NCBI RefSeq assembly: GCF_019449275.2
Contig: NZ_JAHZQZ020000017.1
Location: 1 to 64,000 of the forward strand
From: Microbacterium sp. HD4P20
Lineage (GTDB): Bacteria; Actinomycetota; Actinomycetes; Actinomycetales; Microbacteriaceae
Reading direction: 5' to 3'
Length of the DNA stretch: 64,000 bases
Made by a program: the position numbers and the translations under genes. The notes beneath the pieces were generated by a model, which searched no databases, was not told the DNA's origin, and saw nothing but the letters and a program-made list of their open reading frames with translations. Positions 1 through 7,609 of the stretch are shown one piece after another (the first letter of the stretch is position 1; the number at the start of each line of letters is the position of its first letter).

Positions 1-63
1 AGCTGCCCCGGCACCGCCGCTTAACCCTGTGCAACAAAGGGGGCGGATGCGACGGCATCCGCC

Positions 64-69
64 TACTCT
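64..69 (+). promoter_or_regulatory. -10 hexamer of a leaderless gene
   Basis: TACTCT ends 6 nt before the ATG at 76, so transcription would start at or next to the start codon. No Shine-Dalgarno sequence lies upstream. The same arrangement recurs at 17 other genes in the window. Confidence 0.6.
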
Positions 70-75
70 CACCTC

Positions 76-1095
76 ATGAGCGACCTCAACCTGCCGATCC
101 TGGATCTGTCGCAGCTCGATCAGGGCCCTGACGCCGCCTCGCGCTTTCGCGACGAACTGCGCGCGGCCACCCACGACGTCGGATTCTTCTACCTCACCGG
201 CACGGGCGTCACTCCCGAGCTCGAGTCCCGCCTTCTCACGGCTGCCCGGGATTTCTTCGCGCTGCCCGAGGCGGACAAGCTCGCCATCGAGAACGTCAAG
301 AGCCCGCATTTTCGCGGCTACACCCGCATCGGCGGCGAGCGCACGCAGGGCAGGGTCGACTGGCGCGAGCAGATCGACATCGGGCCGGAGCGTGAAGCCG
401 TCCATGAGCCCGCAGCACCGGACTTCGCCCGACTGATCGGCCCCAACCTGTGGCCCGCGGCACAACCCGGACTGCGCGACGTCGTATCGGAGTGGCACGA
501 CCATCTGTCCCGCGTCGCCCGCAGGCTGCTGCGCGCGTGGGCGCTCTCGCTGGGCGCACCCGAGACGTACTTCGACGAGCACTTCGGCGAGCCGTCGACC
601 CTGATCAAGATCGTCCGCTATCCCGGCAAAGAGGATCCCACGCCCCAGCAAGGCGTCGGCGCTCACAAGGACTCCGGCGTTCTCACGCTGCTGTGGGTCG
701 AGCCCGGCAAGGGCGGCCTGCAGGTGGAGCGCGGCGGCGAGTGGGTCGACGCACCGCCGGTTCCCGGCGCGTTCGTCGTGAACATCGGCGAGCTGCTCGA
801 GTACGCCACGCAGGGTTATCTCATCGCGACGAAGCACCGTGTGATCTCACCCCGCTTTCCCGACGACCGCATCTCGGTGCCGTTCTTCTTCAATCCCGCA
901 CTCGACAAGCGACTGCCGCTCATCGAGCTGCCCGCCGACCTGGCTGCCCAGGCACGAGGGGTGACGCAGGACCCGACGAACCCGATCCACGCCCTGTACG
1001 GCGAGAACGCGCTCAAGTCGCGCCTGCGCGCGCACCCCGATGTGGCGGCGATCCACCACAGCGATCTCGTCGCCTCGCGAACCTCGGCATCCTGA
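76..1095 (+). CDS. Isopenicillin N synthase family 2-oxoglutarate/Fe(II) oxygenase
   Basis: A 339-aa cytoplasmic non-haem iron oxygenase. An N-terminal DIOX_N region (about residues 5-120) begins with a typical hydrophobic strand and is followed by the 2OG-Fe(II) double-stranded beta helix. Iron ligands are visible as His197 and Asp199 (HKD) and His254 (KHRV). Arg265 with Ser267 (RIS) is the usual 2-oxoglutarate anchor. Length matches the IPNS-like oxidoreductases common in actinobacteria and proteobacteria, where the substrate is generally unknown. There is no peptide-synthetase or beta-lactam gene nearby, so a role in antibiotic synthesis is unlikely. A leaderless promoter supports this start. 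The gene stands alone, with a hairpin after it. Confidence 0.88.
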   Translation: MSDLNLPILDLSQLDQGPDAASRFRDELRAATHDVGFFYLTGTGVTPELESRLLTAARDFFALPEADKLAIENVKSPHFRGYTRIGGERTQGRVDWREQIDIGPEREAVHEPAAPDFARLIGPNLWPAAQPGLRDVVSEWHDHLSRVARRLLRAWALSLGAPETYFDEHFGEPSTLIKIVRYPGKEDPTPQQGVGAHKDSGVLTLLWVEPGKGGLQVERGGEWVDAPPVPGAFVVNIGELLEYATQGYLIATKHRVISPRFPDDRISVPFFFNPALDKRLPLIELPADLAAQARGVTQDPTNPIHALYGENALKSRLRAHPDVAAIHHSDLVASRTSAS

Positions 1096-1102
1096 TCCCG
1101 AT

Positions 1103-1140
1103 CCCCCCTTTGCACGCTGCTCACGACCGATGCAAGGGGG
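1103..1140. terminator. Hairpin after the oxygenase gene
   Basis: A C-rich arm at 1103-1114 (cccccctttgca) pairs with tgcaaggggg at 1131-1140, apart from small bulges, around a 16-nt loop. It begins 8 nt after the stop codon, where a terminator is expected, but there is no clear T tract. Confidence 0.4.
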
Positions 1141-1163
1141 TGCGCGACCCGCGGCCAGCCCAA

Positions 1164-1169
1164 TACCGT
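1164..1169 (+). promoter_or_regulatory. -10 hexamer deciding the PfkB kinase start
   Basis: TACCGT lies 7 nt before ATG 1177. An upstream in-frame GTG at 1168 overlaps this hexamer and would leave no room for a promoter, so ATG 1177 is preferred. Confidence 0.6.
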
Positions 1170-1176
1170 GGCGGGT

Positions 1177-2184
1177 ATGAGCGACGTGACGATCTTCGCG
1201 CCGTCCCCGACGCTCACGGTGACGGTCGAGGAGCATGGCGGCGAGCCCGACATCCACGTGCACGCCGGCGGCCAGGGCGTCTGGCAGGCACGTATGCTGC
1301 TGCGACTAGGCGCGTCCGTGACGATGTGCTGCACCCTCACCGGCGAAGTGGGAGGGATGCTGCGCCACCTGCTGGAGGACGAGGGCATCGGGGTCGCCGG
1401 GCTGGAGCGCCCGGGAAGGGGCTCTGCCTATGTCCACGACCGTCGCGGCGGCCACCGCAGTGTCATCGCCGAGACGGAGGGCGAGCCGCTGGCCCGACAC
1501 GACCTCGATGAGCTGTACGGCCTGACATTGCGCGAAGGGCTGGAGTCGAAACTCACCATCCTGAGCGGTCCGGCGGGCGACGAGGCCCTGCCCTCCGACA
1601 CGTACCGGCGTCTGGCGGCGGATCTGCGCGAAGGGGGCGCCAAGGTCGTCGTCGACCTCGCCGGCGAGCGGCTCGCCGCCGCCGTGGACGGAGGGGTGGA
1701 CGTGCTCAAGGTGAGTGACGAGGAGCTCATCCGCGGCGGACTCGTCGAGAACGAGTCTGTCGCCGAGATCATGAAGGCCATGCGGACACTGCACCAGCGA
1801 GGGGCGGATGCGGTGATCGTGTCGCGCGCCACTGATCCGTTCCTGCTGCTGGACGCGCAGGGCTTCGCCGAAGTGACGCAGCCTCGCATGGCCGTCGCCG
1901 ACACGCGTGGTGCCGGAGACTCGCTCACGGCAGGGGTCGTCTCCGCGATGGCGCGCGGCGAGCGGCCGCGGGACGCCGTCATCACCGGCGCGGCCGCGGG
2001 GGCCCTGAATGTCACACGTCACGGACTGGGCACGGGCGACGCCGAGGCCATCTCGAAGCTGCGTGAGTCGGTGACGGTCCGGGAGATCATCGACGATTCC
2101 GCGGCGCACATCTCGCAGCCTGTCACCGGCCACGTGAGTCCCGACGGGCTCGCGGCCCTCGCCCGGCCGGAGGACGAACGGTGA
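1177..2184 (+). CDS. PfkB family carbohydrate kinase
   Basis: A ribokinase-fold sugar kinase of 335 aa. Early Gly residues (HAGGQGVWQA) form the sugar-binding GG motif. The second PfkB signature DTRGAGD near residue 242 carries the catalytic-base Asp (about residue 248) and the anion-hole glycines. The pattern is closest to 1-phosphofructokinase/tagatose-6-phosphate kinase-like members, but the substrate cannot be read from the sequence. The stop codon overlaps the GTG of surE by 4 nt, so the two are translationally coupled. A PfkB kinase followed by a nucleotide phosphatase is an unusual pair and may mean that the kinase acts on a nucleoside or a related phosphorylated metabolite. Confidence 0.85.
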   Translation: MSDVTIFAPSPTLTVTVEEHGGEPDIHVHAGGQGVWQARMLLRLGASVTMCCTLTGEVGGMLRHLLEDEGIGVAGLERPGRGSAYVHDRRGGHRSVIAETEGEPLARHDLDELYGLTLREGLESKLTILSGPAGDEALPSDTYRRLAADLREGGAKVVVDLAGERLAAAVDGGVDVLKVSDEELIRGGLVENESVAEIMKAMRTLHQRGADAVIVSRATDPFLLLDAQGFAEVTQPRMAVADTRGAGDSLTAGVVSAMARGERPRDAVITGAAAGALNVTRHGLGTGDAEAISKLRESVTVREIIDDSAAHISQPVTGHVSPDGLAALARPEDER

Positions 2185-2927
2185 CCCGCACGCTCATCAC
2201 GAACGACGACGGCATCGACGCACCGGGCCTGCATTCGCTGGCGCGCACCGCGCGGGACGCAGGGCTCGACGTGACCATTGCCGCGCCCGCGCGTCAGTCC
2301 AGCGGATCGAGCGCGTCGATCATCGCGGCGGAGGAGGACGGGCGCATCGCGATCGAGCGACGCGAGCTTCCCGAGCTCGACGGCGTACCCGCTTTCGCGG
2401 TACGCGGCGGGCCGGGCTTGATCGCGCTGATCGCCGCGCATGGCGCGTTCGGCGAGCCTGCCGAGTTGGTGCTGTCCGGTGTGAACCACGGCGCCAACGT
2501 GGGACGCGCCATCCTGCACTCCGGCACCGTCGGCGCCGCACTGACGGGCGGGCTCAACGGGGCGTGGGGCGCGGCGGTGTCGCTGGATGTCGGCATGAAC
2601 CCGACGGACTTCCACTGGGATGCCGCGGCCTCCGCCGTCATGGACCTGCTGCCGTTCCTGCTCGAGCGCCCCCGCGGGACGGTCATCAACGTCAACGTCC
2701 CGAACGCGGCCGCCAACCAGGGCGTGGTCGAGGCGGCACTGGCCCCCTTCGGAATCGTGCAGACGACGCTCTCGGAGCGCGGCGTCGGCCACATCCGGCT
2801 CGCGGTCGAGGACCTGCCGAGCACGCCCGAGCCGGGAAGCGACGCGGCGCTGCTCGCCGAGGGCTGGGTGACGCTGACGGGCATCGATCCGGTGTCGCAC
2901 GTGCCGCTGGGCTTCGCCACGCACTGA
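2181..2927 (+). CDS. surE: 5'/3'-nucleotidase SurE
   Basis: A 248-aa SurE phosphatase, expected to remove phosphate from nucleoside 5'- and 3'-monophosphates in a divalent-metal-dependent reaction. Metal ligands are visible: Asp9-Asp10 in the N-terminal TNDDGID motif, the Ser of the SSGSSAS loop near residue 40, and Asn102 in SGVNHGANVG. The fold is complete and of normal length. The GTG start overlaps the TGA of the PfkB gene (GTGA), so expression depends on the kinase gene. SurE proteins usually sit near pcm or rpoS in proteobacteria. The kinase partner here is a context I do not know from described systems. Confidence 0.92.
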   Translation: MTRTLITNDDGIDAPGLHSLARTARDAGLDVTIAAPARQSSGSSASIIAAEEDGRIAIERRELPELDGVPAFAVRGGPGLIALIAAHGAFGEPAELVLSGVNHGANVGRAILHSGTVGAALTGGLNGAWGAAVSLDVGMNPTDFHWDAAASAVMDLLPFLLERPRGTVINVNVPNAAANQGVVEAALAPFGIVQTTLSERGVGHIRLAVEDLPSTPEPGSDAALLAEGWVTLTGIDPVSHVPLGFATH

Positions 2928-2958
2928 CCCGATGAGCGCCGTGCTCGGCGACGGCAAC

Positions 2959-3045
2959 GTGCCAAAACACTGGTCGGTCACGCGACACGCCGGGGACACG
3001 GCATCCGTATCGGCGCGTCGTCGTCACTGACTGGTGTTTTGGCAC
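2959..3045 (-). repeat. Constant-core inverted repeat, copy 1
   Basis: Perfect 12-nt outer arms at 2959-2970 (gtgccaaaacac) and 3034-3045 enclose a core that matches the copy at 27231-27350 when read on the minus strand. The inner stem is formed by 3011-3020 with 2983-2992 (10 pairs, one G-U in the RNA), and the apical part carries CGGATGCCG (2999-3007). It lies between the convergent genes surE and rpsO. The outer arms have a different sequence from copy 2. It could be a structured RNA or a small palindromic mobile element. Confidence 0.75.
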
Positions 3046-3070
3046 CGAGATGAGGATGCCGACAACGATG

Positions 3071-3099
3071 AGAGCCGCCCCACACCGTGGGGCGGCTCT
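3071..3099. terminator. Terminator of rpsO
   Basis: A perfect 13-bp stem (3071-3083 with 3087-3099) with a 3-nt loop sits 42 nt beyond the rpsO stop codon. The T tract is weak, as is common in high-GC actinobacteria. Confidence 0.75.
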
Positions 3100-3141
3100 C
3101 CAAGAAAGTTTTGCGCGATTGAACGCTGGTCGCGATGTGCC

Positions 3142-3411
3142 TTAGCGGCGCAGTCCGAGACGTTCGATCAACGACCGGTAACGGCTGATGTCGATGTCCT
3201 GGAGGTAGCCGAGCAGACGACGGCGCTGACCGACGAGCAGGAACAGCCCACGACGCGAGTGGTGGTCGTGCTTGTGCTCCTTGAGGTGCTCGGTCAGGTC
3301 CTTGATGCGCTGCGTCAGCATCGCGACCTGCACCTCGGGGGATCCGGTGTCACCGGGGTGCGTCGCGTACTCTTCGATGATCGCCTTCTTGACTTCTGCT
3401 TCCAGTGCCAT
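3142..3411 (-). CDS. rpsO: 30S ribosomal protein S15
   Basis: An 89-aa S15, exactly the usual length. It binds the central domain of 16S rRNA (helices 20-22) early in assembly of the 30S platform. The family signature covering [17 protein letters not shown] is present near the centre, and the C terminus ends in the normal basic [13 protein letters not shown] segment. A GAAAGGGGA Shine-Dalgarno sequence lies upstream of the ATG. In many bacteria rpsO precedes pnp, but here it is monocistronic, with its own terminator and then an inverted-repeat element. The roughly 200 nt upstream contain no gene and should hold the promoter. Confidence 0.98.
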   Translation of the reverse strand: MALEAEVKKAIIEEYATHPGDTGSPEVQVAMLTQRIKDLTEHLKEHKHDHHSRRGLFLLVGQRRRLLGYLQDIDISRYRSLIERLGLRR

Positions 3412-3609
3412 AAAGTGATCCCCTTTCTCGTCGTTGCGCGGTGCCCGACGCCTGATGCGTGAGCTCTCTTTATCCGCGGCCGATCTAACGGCAACCTCAA
3501 GAGTCTACCAGTCCGGAAGCGGCGAGCGTGAACCGTCGTCCGACGGCCAGGCACCGGCGGATTTCGGACGCGGCATCCCCTCCCGGTCAACTCAGCCGAG
3601 GGCCGGGCG

Positions 3610-3615
3610 TAGAGT
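3610..3615 (+). promoter_or_regulatory. -10 hexamer of leaderless EamA gene
   Basis: TAGAGT lies 6 nt before GTG 3622 and supports that codon as the start. Confidence 0.6.
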
Positions 3616-3621
3616 CACGGC

Positions 3622-4623
3622 GTGCCCACCACCGCCCTCACCACCAGCACGCCGGATGCTGTTCCGTCGCAGCTGTCCGTCGCGGTGCAGTTCATCCTCA
3701 CCGGACTGATCTGGGGGTCGAGCTTCCTCTTCATGAAGGTGGCGCTCGAGGGCATCTCGCCTGCGCAGGTCGCCTGGTCCCGACTGATCCTCGGGGGCCT
3801 CGCGCTGGGACTTTTCGTGACGTTGCGACGGGAGCGGCTCCCCCGCAGCGCGCGAATCTGGGGCCACATGACGGTGCTCGCGATCACGTTCTGCGTGGTG
3901 CCGTTCCTGCTGTTCTCGTGGGCCCAGCAGCACGTGACCTCGGGCCTTGCGAGCATCTACAACGCCACGACCCCGATCATGACCGCGATCATGGCCGCGC
4001 TGGTGCTGCGCGTCGAGAAGCTCAAGCGCCTGCAGGTCGCCGGCATCGGCCTGGGCATCCTGGGTGTCGTCGTGATCATCGGGCCCTGGCAGGGCCTGGA
4101 TCTCTCGCAGGGCCTCATCGCACAGCTGGCGATCCTCGGAGCGACCGCGTGCTACGGCTTCAGCCTCGCCTACATGCGACGATTCGTGTCGAACACCGGC
4201 ATGAGCGCCCTGATGTTCTCGTTCCTGAACATCGGTCTGGGAGCGGCGATCATGGTCGTGCTGACCCCGGTGCTGGTCCTGCAGCCGGTGCGTCTGAACC
4301 CGTGGATCGTCGTGAGCGTCGTGCTGCTCGGCTGCCTCGGCACCGGCGTCGCGTACATCTGGAACCAGAACACGGTGCGCGCCTGGGGTCCGACGCGCGC
4401 TTCGACCGTGACCTACATCACCCCGCTCGTCGGCGTCGTGCTCGGCGTCATGATCCTCGGCGAACAGCTCAGCTGGAACGAGCCGGCCGGCGCGCTCGTG
4501 GTCTTCCTCGGCATCCTGCTCGCACAGAACCGGCTGCGTCCCCGTCGCCGCCCGCGCAACGTCGAAGGGACGGATGAACCCGGAGCGGTGGCTCCGCATT
4601 CGTCCGTCCCTTCTGCCCGCTGA
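3622..4623 (+). CDS. EamA/DMT-superfamily transporter
   Basis: A 333-aa inner-membrane protein with about ten hydrophobic helices arranged as two EamA repeats (roughly residues 15-150 and 165-300). The first repeat opens with the LIWGSSFLFMKVAL motif typical of drug/metabolite exporters. Such proteins usually export amino acids or other small metabolites, and the substrate cannot be predicted here. The C terminus is a short basic and acidic cytoplasmic tail. The gene is leaderless by promoter spacing. It ends at 4623, and the convergent YceI gene ends at 4624, so there is no intergenic base between the two stops. Confidence 0.88.
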   Translation: MPTTALTTSTPDAVPSQLSVAVQFILTGLIWGSSFLFMKVALEGISPAQVAWSRLILGGLALGLFVTLRRERLPRSARIWGHMTVLAITFCVVPFLLFSWAQQHVTSGLASIYNATTPIMTAIMAALVLRVEKLKRLQVAGIGLGILGVVVIIGPWQGLDLSQGLIAQLAILGATACYGFSLAYMRRFVSNTGMSALMFSFLNIGLGAAIMVVLTPVLVLQPVRLNPWIVVSVVLLGCLGTGVAYIWNQNTVRAWGPTRASTVTYITPLVGVVLGVMILGEQLSWNEPAGALVVFLGILLAQNRLRPRRRPRNVEGTDEPGAVAPHSSVPSAR

Positions 4624-5190
4624 TCAGTCCTGCTGCAGCGCGCCCTGCAGGTCGAGCGTGATCGTGATGTCCTTGCCCACGAGCACGCCGCCGGTCTCGA
4701 GCGCCGCGTTCCACGTGAGGCCGAAGTCCTCTCGGTTGACCACGGCCTTCGCCGTCGCGCCGGCCTTGTAGTTGCCCCACGGGTCGACGCCGAAGCCGCC
4801 GAACTCGAAGTCGAACGTCACGGGCTTGGTGACGCCGCGGATGGTGAGGTCGCCGTCGACGAGGAAGTCGCCGTCCTGCACGCGCACGCCGGTCGAGCGG
4901 AACTCCATGGTCGGGTTGTTCTCGACGTCGAAGAAGTCGGCCGAGCGCAGGTGGTTGTCGCGCCCCTCGTCCTTCGTGTCGACCGAGGCGACGTCGACGC
5001 TCGCCTCGACCTTCGCCTCGAGCGGGTTCTCCGGCGCGATCAGGGTCGCGCTCTTGAGACCGAAGGTTCCGCGCACCTTCGAGATCATCATGTGGCGCAC
5101 GCTGAACGAGACCTCGCTGTGGGCGGGGTCGAGCACCCAGGTGCCCGTCTTGTAGCCGGGAACGTCGATCGTGGTGGCGGTGTCAGTCAT
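4624..5190 (-). CDS. YceI family protein
   Basis: A 188-aa YceI-domain protein, a lipocalin-like beta barrel that binds long hydrophobic (polyisoprenoid-type) ligands in characterised members. The family pattern is clear: WVLDPAHSEVSFSVRHMMISKVRG near the N terminus, the SADFFDVENNP turn, and LTIRGVTKPV in the middle. No signal peptide is present, as in many actinobacterial cytoplasmic YceI proteins. ATG 5190 is chosen because AAGGATG lies 6-7 nt before it. An ATG 6 nt upstream overlaps that ribosome-binding site. The gene lies downstream of the AraC regulator on the same strand, with 115 nt between them and no visible terminator. Confidence 0.9.
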   Translation of the reverse strand: MTDTATTIDVPGYKTGTWVLDPAHSEVSFSVRHMMISKVRGTFGLKSATLIAPENPLEAKVEASVDVASVDTKDEGRDNHLRSADFFDVENNPTMEFRSTGVRVQDGDFLVDGDLTIRGVTKPVTFDFEFGGFGVDPWGNYKAGATAKAVVNREDFGLTWNAALETGGVLVGKDITITLDLQGALQQD

Positions 5191-5305
5191 GCTCATCCTT
5201 CGTCTCGGGGCACGCGTCGCGGTGCGCGGCGCGCATGCCGGGTGCAACGCGAGCGTCTCCGGCATCTATTCCCATGAATGCAAATCCGAGAAATGGATGC
5301 CCGTA

Positions 5306-6256
5306 TCAGGCTGCTGCGGCGCGACGGACCCGCCCCGGGGTCTCGCCCGTGGTGCGCGAGAATGCACGGCTGAACGCCGCCTCCGAGCCGTACCCGTGCG
5401 CGGCAGCGACCGTCGCGACGCTCTCGCCGGCGGCGAGCATCGTGCGTGCCGCGCGCATTCGCGCCGCCACGACATAGGCCATCGGCGGCGTCCCCACCAT
5501 CGCCGTGAAACGGGCCGCGAAGGCAGAGCGCGACATCGCGGCGCGCCGGGCGAGCCCGGCGAGCGTCCACGCGCGCCCCGGTTCGCGCTGGATGGCAGCC
5601 AGGGGCGCACCGAGGAGCGGGTCTCGCAGGGCGGCGAGCCAGCCTGTCGCGGCGTCCGGCTCATCCGCGAGCCACGCCCGCACCGTCTCGACGACGAGCA
5701 CGTCGGCGAGGCGAGTCGCGACAGCTTCGCCGCCCGGGCGCGGATCGCGCAGCTCGCCGGCGAGCAGCGGGACGAGCGCTGCCATCACCGGATGGCGCGC
5801 CGAATCCACCCGGACGACCGCCGGCAGCACGGCGAGCATGTCGTTGACCGCCGGCGAATCGAAGGCGACGACGCCGCACAGCATGGCCAGCGGCGCCTCC
5901 TCGTCGGGGGAACCGAGCCGAAGCACCGAGAACGCGTCGCCCAGCAGCGTCTGCGGCAGCAGATCGGCGCGACCCAGCACCCGCGCGCCCGGTCGCGTAG
6001 CGACGCGATGACCGATCCCCCGCGGCACGAGGGCCAGCATGCCGGCGTCGAGCCGCTGGGGCTCTTCGCCGTCCACCTCGAGGAAGGCGGTGCCCCGCGC
6101 GACGATGTGGAAGCTCAGCGTGTCGGCGAACTCCGGCATCGACACGGCTGCCTCGCCCGCTGCCTCCGTCCACGAGTAGAAGGCTCCGCGCATCCGAAGC
6201 TGGTACAGCGCCTCGGTGAGCGGATCCTCTCGATCCCACGGCATGGGCGTCGCCAT
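5306..6256 (-). CDS. AraC family transcriptional regulator (cupin sensor domain)
   Basis: A 316-aa regulator. The N-terminal part (about residues 1-190) is a cupin_6-type ligand domain with the SFHIVARGTAFLEVDG and MLALVPRGIGH beta strands. The C-terminal 100 residues hold two helix-turn-helix motifs (TLAGLARRAAMSRSAFAARF and the second with VATVAAAHGYGSEAAFSRAF) and end in the standard GETPGRVRR. AAGGAG before ATG 6256 supports this start. It is transcribed divergently from the NAD(P)-binding oxidoreductase at 6364, the usual layout for a regulator and its target. The 107-nt shared spacer contains the palindrome-like CGATCGATC (about 6270), a possible operator. Confidence 0.9.
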   Translation of the reverse strand: MATPMPWDREDPLTEALYQLRMRGAFYSWTEAAGEAAVSMPEFADTLSFHIVARGTAFLEVDGEEPQRLDAGMLALVPRGIGHRVATRPGARVLGRADLLPQTLLGDAFSVLRLGSPDEEAPLAMLCGVVAFDSPAVNDMLAVLPAVVRVDSARHPVMAALVPLLAGELRDPRPGGEAVATRLADVLVVETVRAWLADEPDAATGWLAALRDPLLGAPLAAIQREPGRAWTLAGLARRAAMSRSAFAARFTAMVGTPPMAYVVAARMRAARTMLAAGESVATVAAAHGYGSEAAFSRAFSRTTGETPGRVRRAAAA

Positions 6257-6363
6257 CTTGCTCCTTGGACGATCGATCAAGAAATGCGTAACCCTGACGA
6301 TAGAACATCCAAGTCCGCGATGCCAGAGTCGGAGGCATCCCCTCCCCGACGAATGGAGAAACC

Positions 6364-7011
6364 ATGAACATCCTCGTGATCGGAGCGACCGGCGGCTCCG
6401 GCCGCGCCGTGTGCGACGCGCTGCTCGAACGCGGGCACCGCGTCACCGCGCTGGCGCGGCGAGCCTCGCGGCTCACGCCCCACGATCGTCTGGACCGCGT
6501 CGACGGCGATGCCACCGACCGCGCCGTCCTCGACCGCCTTCTCCCGGGCCACGACGCAGTGGTGGTGACGCTGGGCATCTCCGAGCCGGTGCTCCGCGTC
6601 CGGCTGCGCGGGGCACAGCGCACCCCCGACGATGTCCGTTCCCGGGGCACCGCCGAACTCATCCGCGCCGCCCGCACCGCCGGAATACGGCGCATCATCG
6701 TGCAGTCCTCCTACGGCGTCGGTCCGACGAGAGACCTGCTCGGCCTCTTCGACCGCGCCCTGTTCGCGCTCATGATCAAGCCGCAGATCTTCGACTCCGA
6801 GCTGCAGGAGAGCCTGCTGCGCGGATCAGAGCTCGACTGGACCATCGTCCAGCCGGTCCACCTCACCGACCACGATGCCGCCGAGCGCTTCACCTCGACC
6901 GATGGGCGCACCCGCAACCGCAAGGTCACGCGGCGCGCCGTCGCCGAGGTCCACGCCGACCTGGTCGAGCAGCACAGCCTGGTCGGCGAGACGGTGTCGG
7001 TGTCGGGCTGA
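6364..7011 (+). CDS. NAD(P)-binding oxidoreductase, atypical SDR (NmrA-like)
   Basis: A 215-aa Rossmann-fold protein. The N-terminal GATGGSGRAV motif at residues 7-16 is the dinucleotide-binding glycine loop, followed by the expected helix and the LARRAS segment. The central GIRRIIVQSSYGVG region matches NAD(P)H-binding/NmrA-like family members, which often lack a classic Tyr-Lys catalytic pair and act as redox sensors or quinone/flavin-type reductases. A GGAGAAACC Shine-Dalgarno sequence precedes the ATG. Its divergent AraC-type neighbour probably controls it. A long perfect palindromic terminator follows. Confidence 0.85.
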   Translation: MNILVIGATGGSGRAVCDALLERGHRVTALARRASRLTPHDRLDRVDGDATDRAVLDRLLPGHDAVVVTLGISEPVLRVRLRGAQRTPDDVRSRGTAELIRAARTAGIRRIIVQSSYGVGPTRDLLGLFDRALFALMIKPQIFDSELQESLLRGSELDWTIVQPVHLTDHDAAERFTSTDGRTRNRKVTRRAVAEVHADLVEQHSLVGETVSVSG

Positions 7012-7033
7012 TCCCGCGGATGCCACAAGACGG

Positions 7034-7070
7034 AAGGGACGGATGCCGTGACTCACGGCATCCGTCCCTT
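7034..7070. terminator. Bidirectional terminator
   Basis: 18-nt arms (7034-7051 and 7053-7070) form a near-perfect palindrome ending in CCCTT. It lies between the convergent oxidoreductase and FKBP genes and can serve both. Confidence 0.8.
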
Positions 7071-7086
7071 CGAGGTTTCGGTCGGG

Positions 7087-7455
7087 TCAGCCGACCGCGA
7101 TGAGGTCGATGATGAAGATCAGCGTCTTGCCGCCGAGGAAGTGGCCGCCGGCGGGACCGTACGCCAGGTGCGGCGGGATCACGAGCTCGCGGCGTCCGCC
7201 CTCCTTCATGCCGGGGATGCCGTCCTGCCAGCCCTGGATGAGACCGCGGAGCGGGAACTGGATGCTCTCGCCGCGATTCCACGACGAGTCGAATTCCTCG
7301 CCGGACTCGTACTCGACGCCCACGTAGTGGACGGTCACGGTGTCGCCGGGCTTCGCCTCGGCACCCTCGCCCACGATGATGTCGCGGACGACGAGGTCGG
7401 CGGGCGCCGGGCCCGCGGGTGCGTCGATCTCGGGCTTGGTGCGGTCGTCAGTCAT
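7087..7455 (-). CDS. FKBP-type peptidyl-prolyl cis-trans isomerase
   Basis: A 122-aa single-domain FKBP that speeds rotation of Xaa-Pro bonds. Diagnostic stretches are visible: VTVHYVGV, the FDSSW strand, the LIQGWQDGIPGMKEGGRRELVIPP region and the HLAYG loop, which together form the drug/proline pocket. No signal peptide, lipobox or transmembrane helix is seen, so it should be cytoplasmic. ATG 7455 (MTDDRTK) is preferred over the one at 7467, because a TTGGAT hexamer sits 6 nt before it and GGATGG could also act as a weak ribosome-binding site. It ends next to a strong bidirectional terminator. Confidence 0.93.
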   Translation of the reverse strand: MTDDRTKPEIDAPAGPAPADLVVRDIIVGEGAEAKPGDTVTVHYVGVEYESGEEFDSSWNRGESIQFPLRGLIQGWQDGIPGMKEGGRRELVIPPHLAYGPAGGHFLGGKTLIFIIDLIAVG

Positions 7456-7513
7456 GGGACCATCCAAGCACGCCTCGCGCCGCGTCGCTCGTACGAGCGG
7501 GATGCGACCACAA

Positions 7514-7566
7514 AACTCAGCGCTCGGTGCCGCGGCGATGCCTGCGTGTCAACCGAGCGCTGAGTT
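7514..7566 (+). repeat. Intergenic inverted repeat, possible reduced copy of the constant-core family
   Basis: Perfect 14-nt arms at 7514-7527 and 7553-7566 (aactcagcgctcgg and its complement) enclose a 25-nt loop. The loop contains GATGCC followed by GCGTGTC, reminiscent of the core of the elements at 2959-3045 and 27231-27350, but it lacks their inner stem. It lies between the PrsW stop and the FKBP start and could also be the PrsW terminator. Confidence 0.6.
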
Positions 7567-7609
7567 GGTCTGCAATCAGGATGCCGAGGCTCCACAGCGG
7601 TGTCAAGGC

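Noticed and set aside
450-1511. Long Arg-rich open frame overlapping the oxygenase and kinase genes
   Set aside because: The composition is typical of a shifted reading of GC-rich coding DNA, and it crosses a terminator-like hairpin and a promoter.
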